A stretch of DNA of 64,000 nucleotides from Rhodospirillaceae bacterium (GTDB lineage Bacteria; Pseudomonadota; Alphaproteobacteria; UBA828): contig PBVE01000002.1 of NCBI GenBank assembly GCA_002728135.1, positions 327,725 to 391,724 of the forward strand, read 5' to 3'. The notes beneath the pieces are model-generated. The model did not search any database and was not told the DNA's origin. It was given only the letters and a program-made list of their open reading frames with translations. How positions within the stretch are numbered: position 1 is the first letter of the stretch; the number at the start of each line of letters is the position of its first letter. The translations under genes were made by a program, and so were the position numbers. Shown here in pieces: positions 38,723-48,303 of this stretch.

Positions 38723-40507
38723 TTATAAAGGCCAAACTAATAAAATCAAAGGAGTTGCGACTGCAACAATTATTATCTCTAGTGGCAATCCCATTCTCCA
38801 ATAATCGAGAAACTTGTAGGCACCAGGTCCCATGACTAAAGTATTGTTTTGATGGCCAATAGGTGTGAGAAATGCACAGCTTGCACCCACTGCAACAGCC
38901 ATTAAAAATGCATCTGCATTAACATTTAGATTTTGGGCGAGATTCATTGCAATTGGAGCCATAATTACTGCTGTAGCTGCATTATTGACAATATCAGATA
39001 ATGTCATTGTAACTACAAGAACAAGAATTAACACAACCACAGGAGATAGTCCTGAGCCAATATCCAGAATAACATCAGCTATTAATTCTGTGGTTCCCGA
39101 TGTTTGTAATGCACCTCCAACTGGAATCATAGACCCAAGTAACACTATTACAGGCCAATTTATTGACTCATATGCCTCTTTTAATGAAATTGACTTTATA
39201 CCTAACATTGCAACTGCAGCCATGCCTAATGATATAGGTGCGCTTAAAAGTCCAGTTGAAGTTGCGGTAATTGCAGCAATAAAAATGCTAATTGATACCC
39301 AAGCCCGTTCTGAAAAATTTATCCGAACCCCTCTCTCAGCAAGCGGCAAACAACCAATTTGTGATAAAGCTGCTAACATCTGCTCCTCTGACCCATGTAA
39401 AAGAAGAACATCACCAGCACGCAATCTGGCACGGCCAAGACGTGCTCTGGTTGACGCACCCTCCCGAGACAAAGCTAAGAGATTTATTCCATATCTACTT
39501 CTTAACTTTATACCTAAAGCAGTTCGATTCTCGATCATACCTCCCGGACTAACAACAGCTTCGATAAGCGTATGACTACCTAATTTTAAATCTTCAGTAA
39601 CTTTGGGTCCTGTACCAACCAATTCAATTTCGAGACTTGCAATCAGTTTATCTATGTTTTCAGCTGACACTTCAACAATTAGAATATCCTCTATCCCTAA
39701 ACGTCCTTGCCAGCTCATAACAGGTTCACGGTTTTCAGATCTAATTATTCCTATAACCTTTGCATCACATTTTCTAAATAATTCAGTTACGCCTCGACGA
39801 CCTTTACCAATTAGTATTGAATCTTCTTTTGCTTGAAACTCAGCTAAATAAGCTGCCACTTTAAAAAGATCTTTGCTAGAACTATTTTCTCTACGTTTTT
39901 TTGGTATAAGTCGCCACCCAAAAAATACAACAAATAACATCCCCACTAATGCAATAGGTCCACCAACTGGCGCAAAATCAAACATTCTAAAAGGTTCGCC
40001 AGAAACAGAAGAGCGAAAAGTTGCTATAATAATGTTTGGAGGTGTACCAATTAATGTCACCAGCCCACCCAGAATAGAGGCAAATGCTATTGGCATAAGT
40101 ATAATAGATGGTGAGTGGGCGGCTTGTTTAGCAGATTTTATGGCAACAGGCATAAGCATCGCAAGAGCACCTACATTATTCATAAATGCAGAAAGTAGTG
40201 ATGCCAACCCACCTATTAAGCCAATGTGGTTGCTAGGACCTTTATTTAAAGCAGAAGATAAACGACCTGTTAAAGCATCAATAATACCTGAACCAGAGAG
40301 TGTCTGACTAATAATTAAGACAGCGCCAACAGTAATTACAGCGGGATGACCAAACCCTAGAAATGCCTGTTCTGGTGGAATTAAACCTAAAACTACAGAA
40401 ACCATTAATGCGCCAAATGCGACTAAATCATATCGCCAACGACCCCACACAAAAAACAGTAAAGTAGCAGCTAAAACTGAGCATATAGCGATTTGTTCGT
40501 AATTCAT
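38723..40507 (-). CDS. SLC13-family anion permease with two TrkA-C domains
   Basis: A 594-residue inner-membrane transporter. The N-terminal half has several hydrophobic segments with GLIPPEQAFLGFGHPAVITV and MNNVGALAMLMPVAI. Two cytoplasmic RCK-C (TrkA-C) domains occupy about 205-375. The second membrane half has NNAATAVIMAPIAM and TPIGHQNNTLVMGPGAY, the permease signature. Substrates in the family are sulfate, organic sulfonates or dicarboxylates. Its closeness to a TusA protein and a ComDE-like enzyme makes a sulfur compound plausible but unproven. Confidence 0.85.
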   Translation of the reverse strand: MNYEQIAICSVLAATLLFFVWGRWRYDLVAFGALMVSVVLGLIPPEQAFLGFGHPAVITVGAVLIISQTLSGSGIIDALTGRLSSALNKGPSNHIGLIGGLASLLSAFMNNVGALAMLMPVAIKSAKQAAHSPSIILMPIAFASILGGLVTLIGTPPNIIIATFRSSVSGEPFRMFDFAPVGGPIALVGMLFVVFFGWRLIPKKRRENSSSKDLFKVAAYLAEFQAKEDSILIGKGRRGVTELFRKCDAKVIGIIRSENREPVMSWQGRLGIEDILIVEVSAENIDKLIASLEIELVGTGPKVTEDLKLGSHTLIEAVVSPGGMIENRTALGIKLRSRYGINLLALSREGASTRARLGRARLRAGDVLLLHGSEEQMLAALSQIGCLPLAERGVRINFSERAWVSISIFIAAITATSTGLLSAPISLGMAAVAMLGIKSISLKEAYESINWPVIVLLGSMIPVGGALQTSGTTELIADVILDIGSGLSPVVVLILVLVVTMTLSDIVNNAATAVIMAPIAMNLAQNLNVNADAFLMAVAVGASCAFLTPIGHQNNTLVMGPGAYKFLDYWRMGLPLEIIIVAVATPLILLVWPL

Positions 40508-40544
40508 GAATCCAAAAAATTAATAATAAATTAAAAAAACATAT

Positions 40545-40579
40545 CTATAAAATGATTCAAACACACCTATAAAATGATT
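40545..40579. repeat. 13-bp direct repeat between tusA and the SLC13 gene
   Basis: CTATAAAATGATT occurs at 40545-40557 and 40567-40579, a spacing of 22 nt or two helical turns, in the upstream region of the minus-strand permease gene. It could be a two-site binding element. Confidence 0.4.
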
Positions 40580-40582
40580 TTG

Positions 40583-40813
40583 CTAATTATCCCCACGAAG
40601 TATTACAAAAGTATAAACCCCATTCTCTTCGTTTTGTTTTAAAAGCTTGTGTCCCGCTTGATCACAAAATACACCAAAGTCCATTACAGAAGCAGCATCT
40701 GTTGAAAAAACTCTCAGAATTGCCTGCGGCGGCAGCTCTTTCAGTACCTTTCTTGCACGAAGAACAGGTAAGGGGCACATAAGCCCTGTAGTATCTAGTA
40801 TTTTTTCTTCCAT
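40583..40813 (-). CDS. tusA: TusA-family sulfurtransferase
   Basis: A 76-residue sulfur carrier. The Cys-Pro-x-Pro motif is at 13-16 (LMCPLPVL), with Cys13 the persulfide-bearing residue, followed by the ferredoxin-like two-layer fold. Members deliver sulfur to tRNA thiolation, molybdopterin or sulfur oxidation. It is 75 nt upstream of the SLC13 permease on the same strand; the gap holds a 13-bp direct repeat. Confidence 0.88.
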   Translation of the reverse strand: MEEKILDTTGLMCPLPVLRARKVLKELPPQAILRVFSTDAASVMDFGVFCDQAGHKLLKQNEENGVYTFVILRGDN

Positions 40814-40965
40814 TAAGAATTACCATAGAAATTAAAATAACAAACTTTTTATATATTTCATGGGATTACCTGCAAATAAGGGCTGCCATGGCTTTATAAA
40901 TACAAATGAACAAAAAGACTAAAGTGGCTAATAACTAAATGCATGCTTATCAAATTAACTATAAA

Positions 40966-41053
40966 TGGCGGAGGGACGGGGATTCGAACCCCGGTTACCT
41001 TTCAGTAAACACGCTTTCCAAGCGTGCGCCTTAAGCCACTCGGCCACCCCTCC
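40966..41053 (-). tRNA. tRNA-Ser (anticodon GGA)
   Basis: On the minus strand an 88-nt class II tRNA begins GGAGGGGT, with anticodon loop TTGGAAA (anticodon GGA, reads UCU/UCC), a long variable arm, a GGTTCGAATCC T arm, discriminator G and an encoded CCA. The last acceptor pair is a G-T wobble. Confidence 0.96.
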
Positions 41054-41186
41054 TTTTCTGATTTATAAATATCAGGTTACACAAATTTCATAAAAGTCGA
41101 AAATCAATAATATTTATCTTATTATTTTTTACCAAGATAACAGTCACAATCAAGTCTACAAGTTTCAATTATGCATTAAGGTAATT

Positions 41187-41492
41187 ATGAGAGTAATTCG
41201 TTGGTTTTGTTACATTCATTTATTTCTAGCTCTAGGGATATGGTGCTTTGAGTTATTTAATATGATTTTAGAAGGAAATTATCGTTTCATAAGCACCGGG
41301 GAGCTATGGGCCTCAATAGACAAAAATAGTTTAGTTGGACTTCAAGCATTAATTGAAAACAATACTTGGTACTGGCTTTGGTGGAAAATTATATTTCCTC
41401 TGCTAACCCTTCCAGCATGGGTTATACCTCTAATATTAGGTTTATGTGCACTAATAATCAATTTAGTTTCAAAAATTTTACAAAAAAAATAG
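41187..41492 (+). CDS. Small hypothetical membrane protein
   Basis: A 101-residue protein that I do not recognise. It has an N-terminal hydrophobic helix (5-28) and a second long hydrophobic region (66-96) that may form one or two helices, with a basic C-terminal tail ending KKK. It is Trp-rich around TWYWLWWKI. An AAGG lies 7 nt before the ATG. It is isolated between tRNA-Ser and the convergent lepA. Confidence 0.6.
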   Translation: MRVIRWFCYIHLFLALGIWCFELFNMILEGNYRFISTGELWASIDKNSLVGLQALIENNTWYWLWWKIIFPLLTLPAWVIPLILGLCALIINLVSKILQKK

Positions 41493-41512
41493 CTTATATA
41501 AACTAGCCTATT
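41482..41512 (-). terminator. Candidate terminator of lepA
   Basis: Read on the minus strand, AATAGGCT and AGCTATT form a 7-bp stem with one bulged G around a 10-nt loop, followed by a T8 run. It overlaps the lepA stop codon and the end of the convergent small membrane-protein gene. Confidence 0.55.
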
Positions 41513-43310
41513 CCTTATCCATTTTTAATGCAGCAAGAAATGCCTCCTGAGGTATTTCAACATTACCTATTTGCCTCATACGTTTTTTACCGCGTTTTTG
41601 TCTCTCGAGTAATTTACGTTTTCGGCTTACATCCCCACCATAACATTTTGCAGTTACATCTTTTCTCAATGCACTAACAGTTTCTCTCGCAATAACCTTA
41701 CCTCCAATAGCCGCCTGAATTGCTATCTTAAATAGCTGGCGAGGAATAAGACCTTTAAGTCTTTGGCATAAAGCTCGCCCCCTAGATTCAGCATAATTTC
41801 TATGAACAATCATCGCCAAAGCATCAACGCTTTCACCATTAATCAAAATATTTAACTTGACCAAATCACTCCGCTGATAATTTTCTATCTGATAATCAAA
41901 ACTTGCATATCCTCTTGATACAGATTTCAAACGATCATAAAAATCAAAAACCACCTCATTTAAAGGCAAATTGTAAACAACCATCGCTCTATTACCAACA
42001 TAGGTTAATTCTACCTGATTGCCCCTTTTTTCTTCGCATAGGGATAATACTGGACCAAGATAATCATCCGGCACTATTATTGTTGCCTTGATCCATGGTT
42101 CCTCAATAGTATCAATTCTAGTAGGATCAGGCATATCAGCGGGATTATGCAGTTCAATAGCCTCACCAGTAGTCAGAGTAAGTCTATAAATAACTGAAGG
42201 TGCTGTTGCTACAAGCTCAAGACTAAATTCGCGCTCTAGACGCTCTTGAACAATCTCAAGGTGCAATAAACCTAAAAACCCACAACGAAAACCAAAACCA
42301 AGGGCTGGAGATGACTCAGCTTCAAAAACAAAACTTGAGTCATTGAGGCGTAATCTTGATAAGCTTTCCCTTAAACGCTCGTATTCCGCACTATCTGATG
42401 GAAAAAGCCCACAAAAAACTACAGGTTGAGTAGCTTTAAAACCTGGTAATGCCTCTTCAGTTGGATTCTTATCATTTGTAATTGTGTCCCCTACCTCACA
42501 ATCTGAAACATCCTTTATACTTGCTGTTATGAATCCTATTTCTCCAGCACTCAAGGAATCAACATTAATTGTTTTTGGGGTAAATATACCTACCTGCTCA
42601 ACATTATGTTTATTACCAGAGGACATCATTTTTATATTCATACCTTTGGTAATTTCTCCATCTACAATTCTTAACAAAATTACAACACCAAGGTATGAAT
42701 CATACCAACTATCAACTAACATTGCTTTAAGAGGCCTATTAAAATCACCTTCAGGTGGTGGTAATCTGTTAACCAGAGCCTCTAGAACAAACTCAACACC
42801 TTGCCCCGTTTTAGCAGAGATTGTTATCGCATTTGAAGAATCAATTCCTATTACTTCGTCTATTTGCCTCTTAATACGTTCGGGCTCTGCTGATGGTAGG
42901 TCAATTTTGTTCAAAACGGGTATGATTTCATGATCAGAATCAATAGCCAAATAAGTGTTTGCGAGTGTTTGTGCCTCAACTCCTTGGGTTGCATCAACGA
43001 CCAAAAGAGATCCCTCACAGGCTGCAAGAGAACGACTAACTTCATATGCAAAATCCACATGACCGGGGGTATCAACCAAATTTAGAATATATTCTATTCC
43101 ATCTTTTGATTTGTATTTTAGACGGACCGTTTGGGCCTTTATGGTTATGCCCCTCTCGCGTTCTAGGTCCATGGAGTCAAGAACCTGACTTCTCATTTCT
43201 CTATCATCTAACCCACCACAGACCTGAATAAGGCGATCAGCAAGTGTAGACTTACCATGGTCGATATGTGCAACGATTGAAAAGTTTCGTATATGCGAAA
43301 GTTTGGTCAT
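41508..43310 (-). CDS. lepA: Elongation factor 4 (back-translocase LepA)
   Basis: Ribosome-binding GTPase that remodels stalled or initiating ribosomes. The G domain begins [14 protein letters not shown], with DTPGHVDF and [11 protein letters not shown]-like domains follow, and the LepA-specific C-terminal domain ends with [18 protein letters not shown] and AALKMDKE. Length 600 is standard. It is last on the minus strand after pheT. Confidence 0.97.
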   Translation of the reverse strand: MTKLSHIRNFSIVAHIDHGKSTLADRLIQVCGGLDDREMRSQVLDSMDLERERGITIKAQTVRLKYKSKDGIEYILNLVDTPGHVDFAYEVSRSLAACEGSLLVVDATQGVEAQTLANTYLAIDSDHEIIPVLNKIDLPSAEPERIKRQIDEVIGIDSSNAITISAKTGQGVEFVLEALVNRLPPPEGDFNRPLKAMLVDSWYDSYLGVVILLRIVDGEITKGMNIKMMSSGNKHNVEQVGIFTPKTINVDSLSAGEIGFITASIKDVSDCEVGDTITNDKNPTEEALPGFKATQPVVFCGLFPSDSAEYERLRESLSRLRLNDSSFVFEAESSPALGFGFRCGFLGLLHLEIVQERLEREFSLELVATAPSVIYRLTLTTGEAIELHNPADMPDPTRIDTIEEPWIKATIIVPDDYLGPVLSLCEEKRGNQVELTYVGNRAMVVYNLPLNEVVFDFYDRLKSVSRGYASFDYQIENYQRSDLVKLNILINGESVDALAMIVHRNYAESRGRALCQRLKGLIPRQLFKIAIQAAIGGKVIARETVSALRKDVTAKCYGGDVSRKRKLLERQKRGKKRMRQIGNVEIPQEAFLAALKMDKE

Positions 43311-43359
43311 TGTCTTGAGAAAACTCTTGCTAGGTCTGATATAGACAAAATATCTAAAT

Positions 43360-45765
43360 TCAACTTCTTAAGATTCCTGCAGTATGTCTATGAACACTGT
43401 GTATGATTTTCCTAGCTACCGATTCAATTTCCTCTTCAGTAAGGGTTCTATCGTCTGGCTGAAGCCTTACTGTAATCCCTACAGATTTATAACCAGCACC
43501 AACACCTTTACCTGTGTAAATATCAAAAACAAATACATCACTTATCAACGCTTTTTCAACTCCTTTAGCTGCTCTAACAATTTCTTGAGACGGAATTTTT
43601 TCTTCCACAATAAATGCAAAATCTCTATCTACCGACTGAAAATCTGAAGCATTTAAGGCAGGTCTTGTTGTAATAATCTTCCCTTTGGGGGCAGGGATAG
43701 CGTCTAAAAATACTTCAAATCCAACCACAGTTCCTGATAAATCAAAGTGTGAAATTACTGCTGGGTGTATCTCGCCAAATCTTCCTAGAACTTTTGTTCC
43801 TAATCTATATTCACCAGAACGGCCTGGATGATACCAATCTAGAATACACTTTGTAACTTGGATCTTATTAACTGGAGCCCCAGCCGCCTCTAATGCCGTT
43901 AAAGAATCTGCCTTAGCATCAAATACATCTACCGTTCGCATACCACCCTGCCAATGACGCCCTTGAAAATTTCCTGCTCTAACGCCAGCTGCTACATATC
44001 TTTGTGCATCTTCTGTATCACCCTCAAACTGAGGTCCTATTTCATAAAATCCTGCATCCTTGTAACCACGGTCAGCATTTTTACTTAATGCATCGATAAG
44101 GTTAGGGAAAATGGATGGACGCATTACATCTAATTCAGAACTTATGGGATTTTCCAATACTAGCTCTTGCACAGCACCATCAAATTTTAAGGCTTTTGCC
44201 TTTGAAATAAAGGAATACGTCACTGTTTCTAAAAGGCCTCTGGTAGCCAAGGCTCTCCGAGTACGACCTGCACGCTGATCAATAAGAGGCAGCTTATTTT
44301 TTTTGCTTGTGTTCGTTTTTGGCAAGGAAATTGGGGGTATTTTATCATATCCAATTATTCTCAGAACCTCTTCTACCAAGTCTGCCTCTCCATCAATATC
44401 ACCTCGCCATGAAGGGGGCACCACGTTAAACCCTGTTTTATTTTTTTTACATTTAAAACCTAAATCATTAAGAATTTTGATATCTTGAAAATTTTCTATA
44501 CTTAACCCCCCTAATGATTGAGTCCGTTCGGGTCTATAAAAAATTTCACGTTTCCATTTTGGAACTGTGCCTAAAACCTGCACATCACTGGGTTCTCCAC
44601 CACAAATATCAATAATCATCTTTGTTGCAAGTTCCATACCATCTGCAGCAAATTCAGGATCAATACCCCTCTCAAATCGATAACGGGCATCGCTTTCAAT
44701 ACCTAGCTTTCTGCCAGTTGTTGCTGTTCGAATTGGATCAAAAAGAGCAATCTCTATTAAAATATTCTTTGTATTCCCCGTACAACCTGTTTTTTCTCCA
44801 CCAATAACTCCGCCTAAGCTTACTACACCATTTGTATCTTCGATGACTGTCATACCATCATCAATTACATAAGTTTTTTCATTTAAGGCATCAAAATTTT
44901 GAGATCCTGACATGATTTTTAAAAAAAGCTTTTCACCAACTAATTTATCGGCATCAAATGCATGAACTGGTCTATTCCGGTCATAGGTTAAATAATTTGT
45001 GACATCTACTATTGCTGAAATTGGTCTTAAATCTATTGCTTTAAGCCTATTTTGCATCCACTCTGGGCTTTCAATATTCTTTACTCCCCTTATGTAACGA
45101 GTAAGAAATAATGGACACGCATTTTTTTGGGCTTCAGGCAGGTTAAACTCTACTTGAATTGGATTTTTAAACGTTCCCTGTATTCTTTTAACTTCAGGGG
45201 TTGAAACGCTGCCCAACCCAGCTGCTGATAAATCACGAGCTATTCCTGAAACCCCCAAGCAATCTGATCTATTTGGAGTTATAGCAATCTGTACTATTGG
45301 GTCATCCAAGCCTAATATTTTTCCTACCTCTTCTCCTAATGGGGATTCAGGAGGTAACTCAATTATTCCCTCATGATCATCAGAAAAACCCAGTTCCATC
45401 TCTGAACAAAGCATGCCATTACTTTCTGTTCCACGAATCTTTGTTTTTTTGAGTTGGACACCTGTTGCTGGAATAATTGCTCCTACTGGTGCAAAAACAC
45501 CTTTTATCCCAATTCTCGCATTAGGTGCTCCGCAGACGACCTGAATTGTTTCATTACCAGTATTTACCTTGCACAATTTCAATCTATCTGCATTTGGGTG
45601 CTGAACAGCTTCTTCTACGAGCCCTACCACAAAGCCTTTGAGGGCTTTACTTGAGTCCTCTACTTTTTCTACCTCAAGACCTAATGATGTAAGTTTTTCA
45701 GTTATTTCCATTTGGTCAGCTGTAGTGTCAAGATGATCCAAAAGCCATGATAACGGAAATTTCAT
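43360..45765 (-). CDS. pheT: Phenylalanyl-tRNA synthetase beta subunit
   Basis: Structural and editing subunit of the alpha2-beta2 PheRS. The N-terminus [14 protein letters not shown] is followed by a tRNA-binding OB domain ([22 protein letters not shown]), the B3/B4 editing domain, a B5 domain and a C-terminal anticodon-binding FDX-ACB domain. The start is ATG 45765, which overlaps the pheS TGA by 4 nt; a longer in-frame start would overlap pheS by 67 nt. Length 801 is normal. Confidence 0.97.
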   Translation of the reverse strand: MKFPLSWLLDHLDTTADQMEITEKLTSLGLEVEKVEDSSKALKGFVVGLVEEAVQHPNADRLKLCKVNTGNETIQVVCGAPNARIGIKGVFAPVGAIIPATGVQLKKTKIRGTESNGMLCSEMELGFSDDHEGIIELPPESPLGEEVGKILGLDDPIVQIAITPNRSDCLGVSGIARDLSAAGLGSVSTPEVKRIQGTFKNPIQVEFNLPEAQKNACPLFLTRYIRGVKNIESPEWMQNRLKAIDLRPISAIVDVTNYLTYDRNRPVHAFDADKLVGEKLFLKIMSGSQNFDALNEKTYVIDDGMTVIEDTNGVVSLGGVIGGEKTGCTGNTKNILIEIALFDPIRTATTGRKLGIESDARYRFERGIDPEFAADGMELATKMIIDICGGEPSDVQVLGTVPKWKREIFYRPERTQSLGGLSIENFQDIKILNDLGFKCKKNKTGFNVVPPSWRGDIDGEADLVEEVLRIIGYDKIPPISLPKTNTSKKNKLPLIDQRAGRTRRALATRGLLETVTYSFISKAKALKFDGAVQELVLENPISSELDVMRPSIFPNLIDALSKNADRGYKDAGFYEIGPQFEGDTEDAQRYVAAGVRAGNFQGRHWQGGMRTVDVFDAKADSLTALEAAGAPVNKIQVTKCILDWYHPGRSGEYRLGTKVLGRFGEIHPAVISHFDLSGTVVGFEVFLDAIPAPKGKIITTRPALNASDFQSVDRDFAFIVEEKIPSQEIVRAAKGVEKALISDVFVFDIYTGKGVGAGYKSVGITVRLQPDDRTLTEEEIESVARKIIHSVHRHTAGILRS

Positions 45766-46841
45766 CTGGTAACCCCCGACAAAAAAGAGGGTATGTCTAG
45801 AGAGCCAAAGCCATAATGTTTTAACCACCTTATATCCGAGTCAAAGAATGAGCGAAGATCTGGTATCCCATATTTAAGCATGGCAGCACGTTCTACCCCA
45901 ACACCAAAAGCAAACCCTTGAAAACGATGAGAATCGACTCCTGAGGCTTGCAGAACTCTAGGGTGAACCATACCACATCCTAATATTTCCATCCAATCTT
46001 CATCACCACCTAACCTTAGTTGGCCAGACTTGCGAGAACATCCTATATCCATCTCTGCTGATGGCTCCGTAAAAGGAAAATAGCTAGGACGGAAACGAAC
46101 ATTTAAATCATCGACCTCAAAGAAAAGTCTTACAAAGTCAGCCAAACAACCCTTTAAATGTCCAAAATGAGTTCCATCATCAATCACCAAACCCTCGATC
46201 TGGTGAAACATTGGGGTATGAGTCATATCATAATCATGACGATATGTCCTACCTGGTGCAATTATACGAAAAGGGGGACATCCACCAATCATTGTCCTTA
46301 TTTGGACTGGTGACGTATGTGTACGCAAAAGTTTTTGTTCACTTCCTTCTCTCTTGGTGAGATAAAAAGTGTCATGCATTTGACGAGCGGGATGTTCTGG
46401 AGGAATATTTAATGCTGTAAAATTGTAGAAATCTTCTTCAATTTCAGGCCCTGATGCTATCTCAAAATTCATTTCCCCAAAAATAGTTATCATCTCTTCA
46501 ATAACCTGACTTATGGGGTGGATGAATCCTTTAGATCTAATTCTAGAGGGCAAAGTAACGTCTATAGATTCCTCAGCGAGTTTTAAATTGATAACTTCTA
46601 ATTCAAACTGAGTCTTGCGCACATCGATAAGTGCAATTATTTCATTTTTTATTTTGTTTAAAATAGTACCGGCACTTCGCCGCTCATCGTCACTAAGATT
46701 ACTCAAACTTTTCATTAACAGAGTTAATCGACCCTTTTTCCCAAGCGTAGCTACCCTTATAGCCTCTAAGTCTGTAAGATTAGAAACACTTTCAACTTCA
46801 GAAACTACAGTCTCTCGTAAACTAGAAAGTTCATGCTGCAC
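45762..46841 (-). CDS. pheS: Phenylalanyl-tRNA synthetase alpha subunit
   Basis: Catalytic subunit of PheRS. An N-terminal coiled coil (1-85) is followed by the class II core with HPARQMHDTFYL (motif 2 region), RTHTSPVQIR, FHQIEGLVID and the motif 3 region FGVGVERAAMLKYGI. Length 359 is standard. It is translationally coupled to pheT through an ATGA overlap. Confidence 0.97.
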   Translation of the reverse strand: MQHELSSLRETVVSEVESVSNLTDLEAIRVATLGKKGRLTLLMKSLSNLSDDERRSAGTILNKIKNEIIALIDVRKTQFELEVINLKLAEESIDVTLPSRIRSKGFIHPISQVIEEMITIFGEMNFEIASGPEIEEDFYNFTALNIPPEHPARQMHDTFYLTKREGSEQKLLRTHTSPVQIRTMIGGCPPFRIIAPGRTYRHDYDMTHTPMFHQIEGLVIDDGTHFGHLKGCLADFVRLFFEVDDLNVRFRPSYFPFTEPSAEMDIGCSRKSGQLRLGGDEDWMEILGCGMVHPRVLQASGVDSHRFQGFAFGVGVERAAMLKYGIPDLRSFFDSDIRWLKHYGFGSLDIPSFLSGVTR

Positions 46842-46900
46842 AGTGCAACTCCTCTAAGAGGCTATGCTTCTGGTGGCCTAACGCACAGCCAAATTAAGGC

Positions 46901-47269
46901 TTAATTTGTTTTTTTGGCAAGCACATTCTGCACTTGGTCAACAATCGCTTTAAAAGCACTTGGCTCACGAACTGCCAAATCTGCAAGAACTTTGCGATCA
47001 ATGAGTATTCCAGCTACTTCCAGACCGTGAATAAACTGAGAATAGGTCATCCCATGGTAACGGGCCGCAGCATTTATTCTTTGAATCCAAAGGGCTCTGA
47101 AGTTTCTCTTTTTTTGACGGCGATCTCGGTATGCATATTCCATACCCTTTTCAACGCGCTCAATCGCCGTTCTAAAATTTGTCCTTGCACGACCACGATA
47201 TCCACGAGCCTGTTTAAGAACCTTTTTGTGCCTAGAATGGGTAGTTATTCCCCTTTTTACTCGCGCCAT
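46901..47269 (-). CDS. rplT: 50S ribosomal protein bL20
   Basis: Early-assembly 23S rRNA-binding protein. [19 protein letters not shown] and [15 protein letters not shown] form the basic N-terminal helix, with the globular C-terminal domain after [10 protein letters not shown]. Length 122 is normal. It is in the infC-rpmI-rplT unit, where L20 often represses its own operon in other bacteria. Confidence 0.97.
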   Translation of the reverse strand: MARVKRGITTHSRHKKVLKQARGYRGRARTNFRTAIERVEKGMEYAYRDRRQKKRNFRALWIQRINAAARYHGMTYSQFIHGLEVAGILIDRKVLADLAVREPSAFKAIVDQVQNVLAKKTN

Positions 47270-47280
47270 CTTAAGCCCTC

Positions 47281-47478
47281 CTAGAGATACGGCATCCAGC
47301 CACGAACTAACTGTGCGTCACAGTCACGCATTATTGTCGATCCTAACTGGCTTCTCTTACGTTTTTTAGGTTGCTTAGAAAGGTTATGACGGTGATTAGC
47401 GTGTCGGCGTCTAACCTTGCCGGTGGCGGTTAGAGCAAACCGCTTCTTTGCACTGCTCTTTGTTTTCATTTTAGGCAT
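47281..47478 (-). CDS. rpmI: 50S ribosomal protein bL35
   Basis: A 65-residue very basic protein with the bL35 signature [20 protein letters not shown] and [14 protein letters not shown]. It lies 11 nt before rplT and 130 nt after infC, the usual order. Confidence 0.96.
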   Translation of the reverse strand: MPKMKTKSSAKKRFALTATGKVRRRHANHRHNLSKQPKKRKRSQLGSTIMRDCDAQLVRGWMPYL

Positions 47479-47610
47479 TTTTTTCTCTCTTTTTATTGTT
47501 TCTAAAAGTTCGATGATTGGGCATGCCTATAGCCTCGTCATCATTAAGGTGCGGTTTCTACTAGTTTGTGGTCTATATTGCAAGAGGAGTTATGCATTTC
47601 GATAAAAAAT

Positions 47611-48147
47611 TTACTTGGGACAAAGCACCATAATCATTTGCTTACCTTCAGTTCTGGGCATCAGCTCTACCTTTCCTACTTTATCTATATCTTCACGAAC
47701 TCTCTCTAAGACTCTTACTCCCTGCTCTTGGTAAACCATTTCTCTTCCACGAAATCGCATAGTAATTTTTACTTTATCACCCTCTTGTAAAAAGCGGTGG
47801 ATACTTTTCAACTTAACCTGATAATCAGCTTCGTCTATACCAGGGCGAAATTTCATTTCCTTTACTTCAATTATTTTTTGTTTTTTTCGTGCTTGAGCTG
47901 CCTTTTTCTGGGCTTGATACTTATACTTTCCATAATCTAAAATCTTGCAAACAGGTGGATTTGCAAGAGGTGAGATTTCTACAAGATCAAGACCAGCTGT
48001 ATTGGCAAGCTCCAGTCCTCGATCAACGCTTACTACGCCTAATTGTTCGCCGGATTGATCGATAAGACGAATCTCATGCGCTTCGATACCGTCGTTTACG
48101 CGAGGTCCCTCGCGTTCTGGCGGTTTCATCGGATTATTTCTGGCTAT
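47611..48147 (-). CDS. infC: Translation initiation factor IF-3, probable ATA start
   Basis: IF-3 binds the 30S subunit and checks start-codon fidelity. The N-domain (EGPRVNDGIEAHEIRLIDQ), KYKYQAQKKAAQARKKQK linker region and C-domain (MKFRPGIDEADYQVKLKSI) are complete. The first ATG is at 48129 but has no Shine-Dalgarno. Six codons upstream an in-frame ATA at 48147-48145 has AGAGGGG at 48161-48155, 7 nt away, and would give an N-terminus MARNNPMKPPEREGPRVN like those of relatives. Rare AUU/AUA/AUC starts are the known means by which IF-3 limits its own synthesis. This gives 178 residues against 172 from the ATG. Confidence 0.85.
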   Translation of the reverse strand: MARNNPMKPPEREGPRVNDGIEAHEIRLIDQSGEQLGVVSVDRGLELANTAGLDLVEISPLANPPVCKILDYGKYKYQAQKKAAQARKKQKIIEVKEMKFRPGIDEADYQVKLKSIHRFLQEGDKVKITMRFRGREMVYQEQGVRVLERVREDIDKVGKVELMPRTEGKQMIMVLCPK

Positions 48148-48154
48148 TCTTCTA

Positions 48155-48161
48155 CCCCTCT
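48155..48161 (-). promoter_or_regulatory. Shine-Dalgarno that fixes the infC start at ATA
   Basis: AGAGGGG on the minus strand lies 7 nt before ATA 48147 and 25 nt before the first ATG, which is too far to serve the ATG. Confidence 0.65.
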
Positions 48162-48228
48162 CTTCGTAAAAATATAATTGTTAATAAATTTCTAAACTAG
48201 TTTGAGGATCTAATCCTGCCCTCTAAAT

Positions 48229-48303
48229 TCATTTCTGTCCAGCTAGCGGGTCCTTTGATTCTGTGGAAAGTATTGAAATAGCTTCGTTAAGATCAAGAAT
48301 TTC
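48229..48303 (-). other. In-frame continuation of thrS beyond its TAA stop
   Basis: After the thrS TAA (48306-48304) the same frame stays open for 24 codons to a TGA at 48231-48229. The encoded sequence, with DLNEAISIL, reads like the ThrRS C-terminal helix (E. coli has DVNEVIEKL at the same place). If the TAA were CAA (Gln), the protein would be 640 residues, the usual ThrRS length. Confidence 0.75.

Noticed and set aside
38865..39575. 236-codon plus-strand frame opposite the SLC13 permease
   Set aside because: Antisense shadow of a hydrophobic gene; the permease frame has clear family motifs, this one none.
46884..46900. Hairpin near the rplT stop as a terminator or attenuator before pheS
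   Set aside because: The stem (AAATTAA/TTAATTT) is all A-T, and the T-run lies on the opposite strand from the genes.
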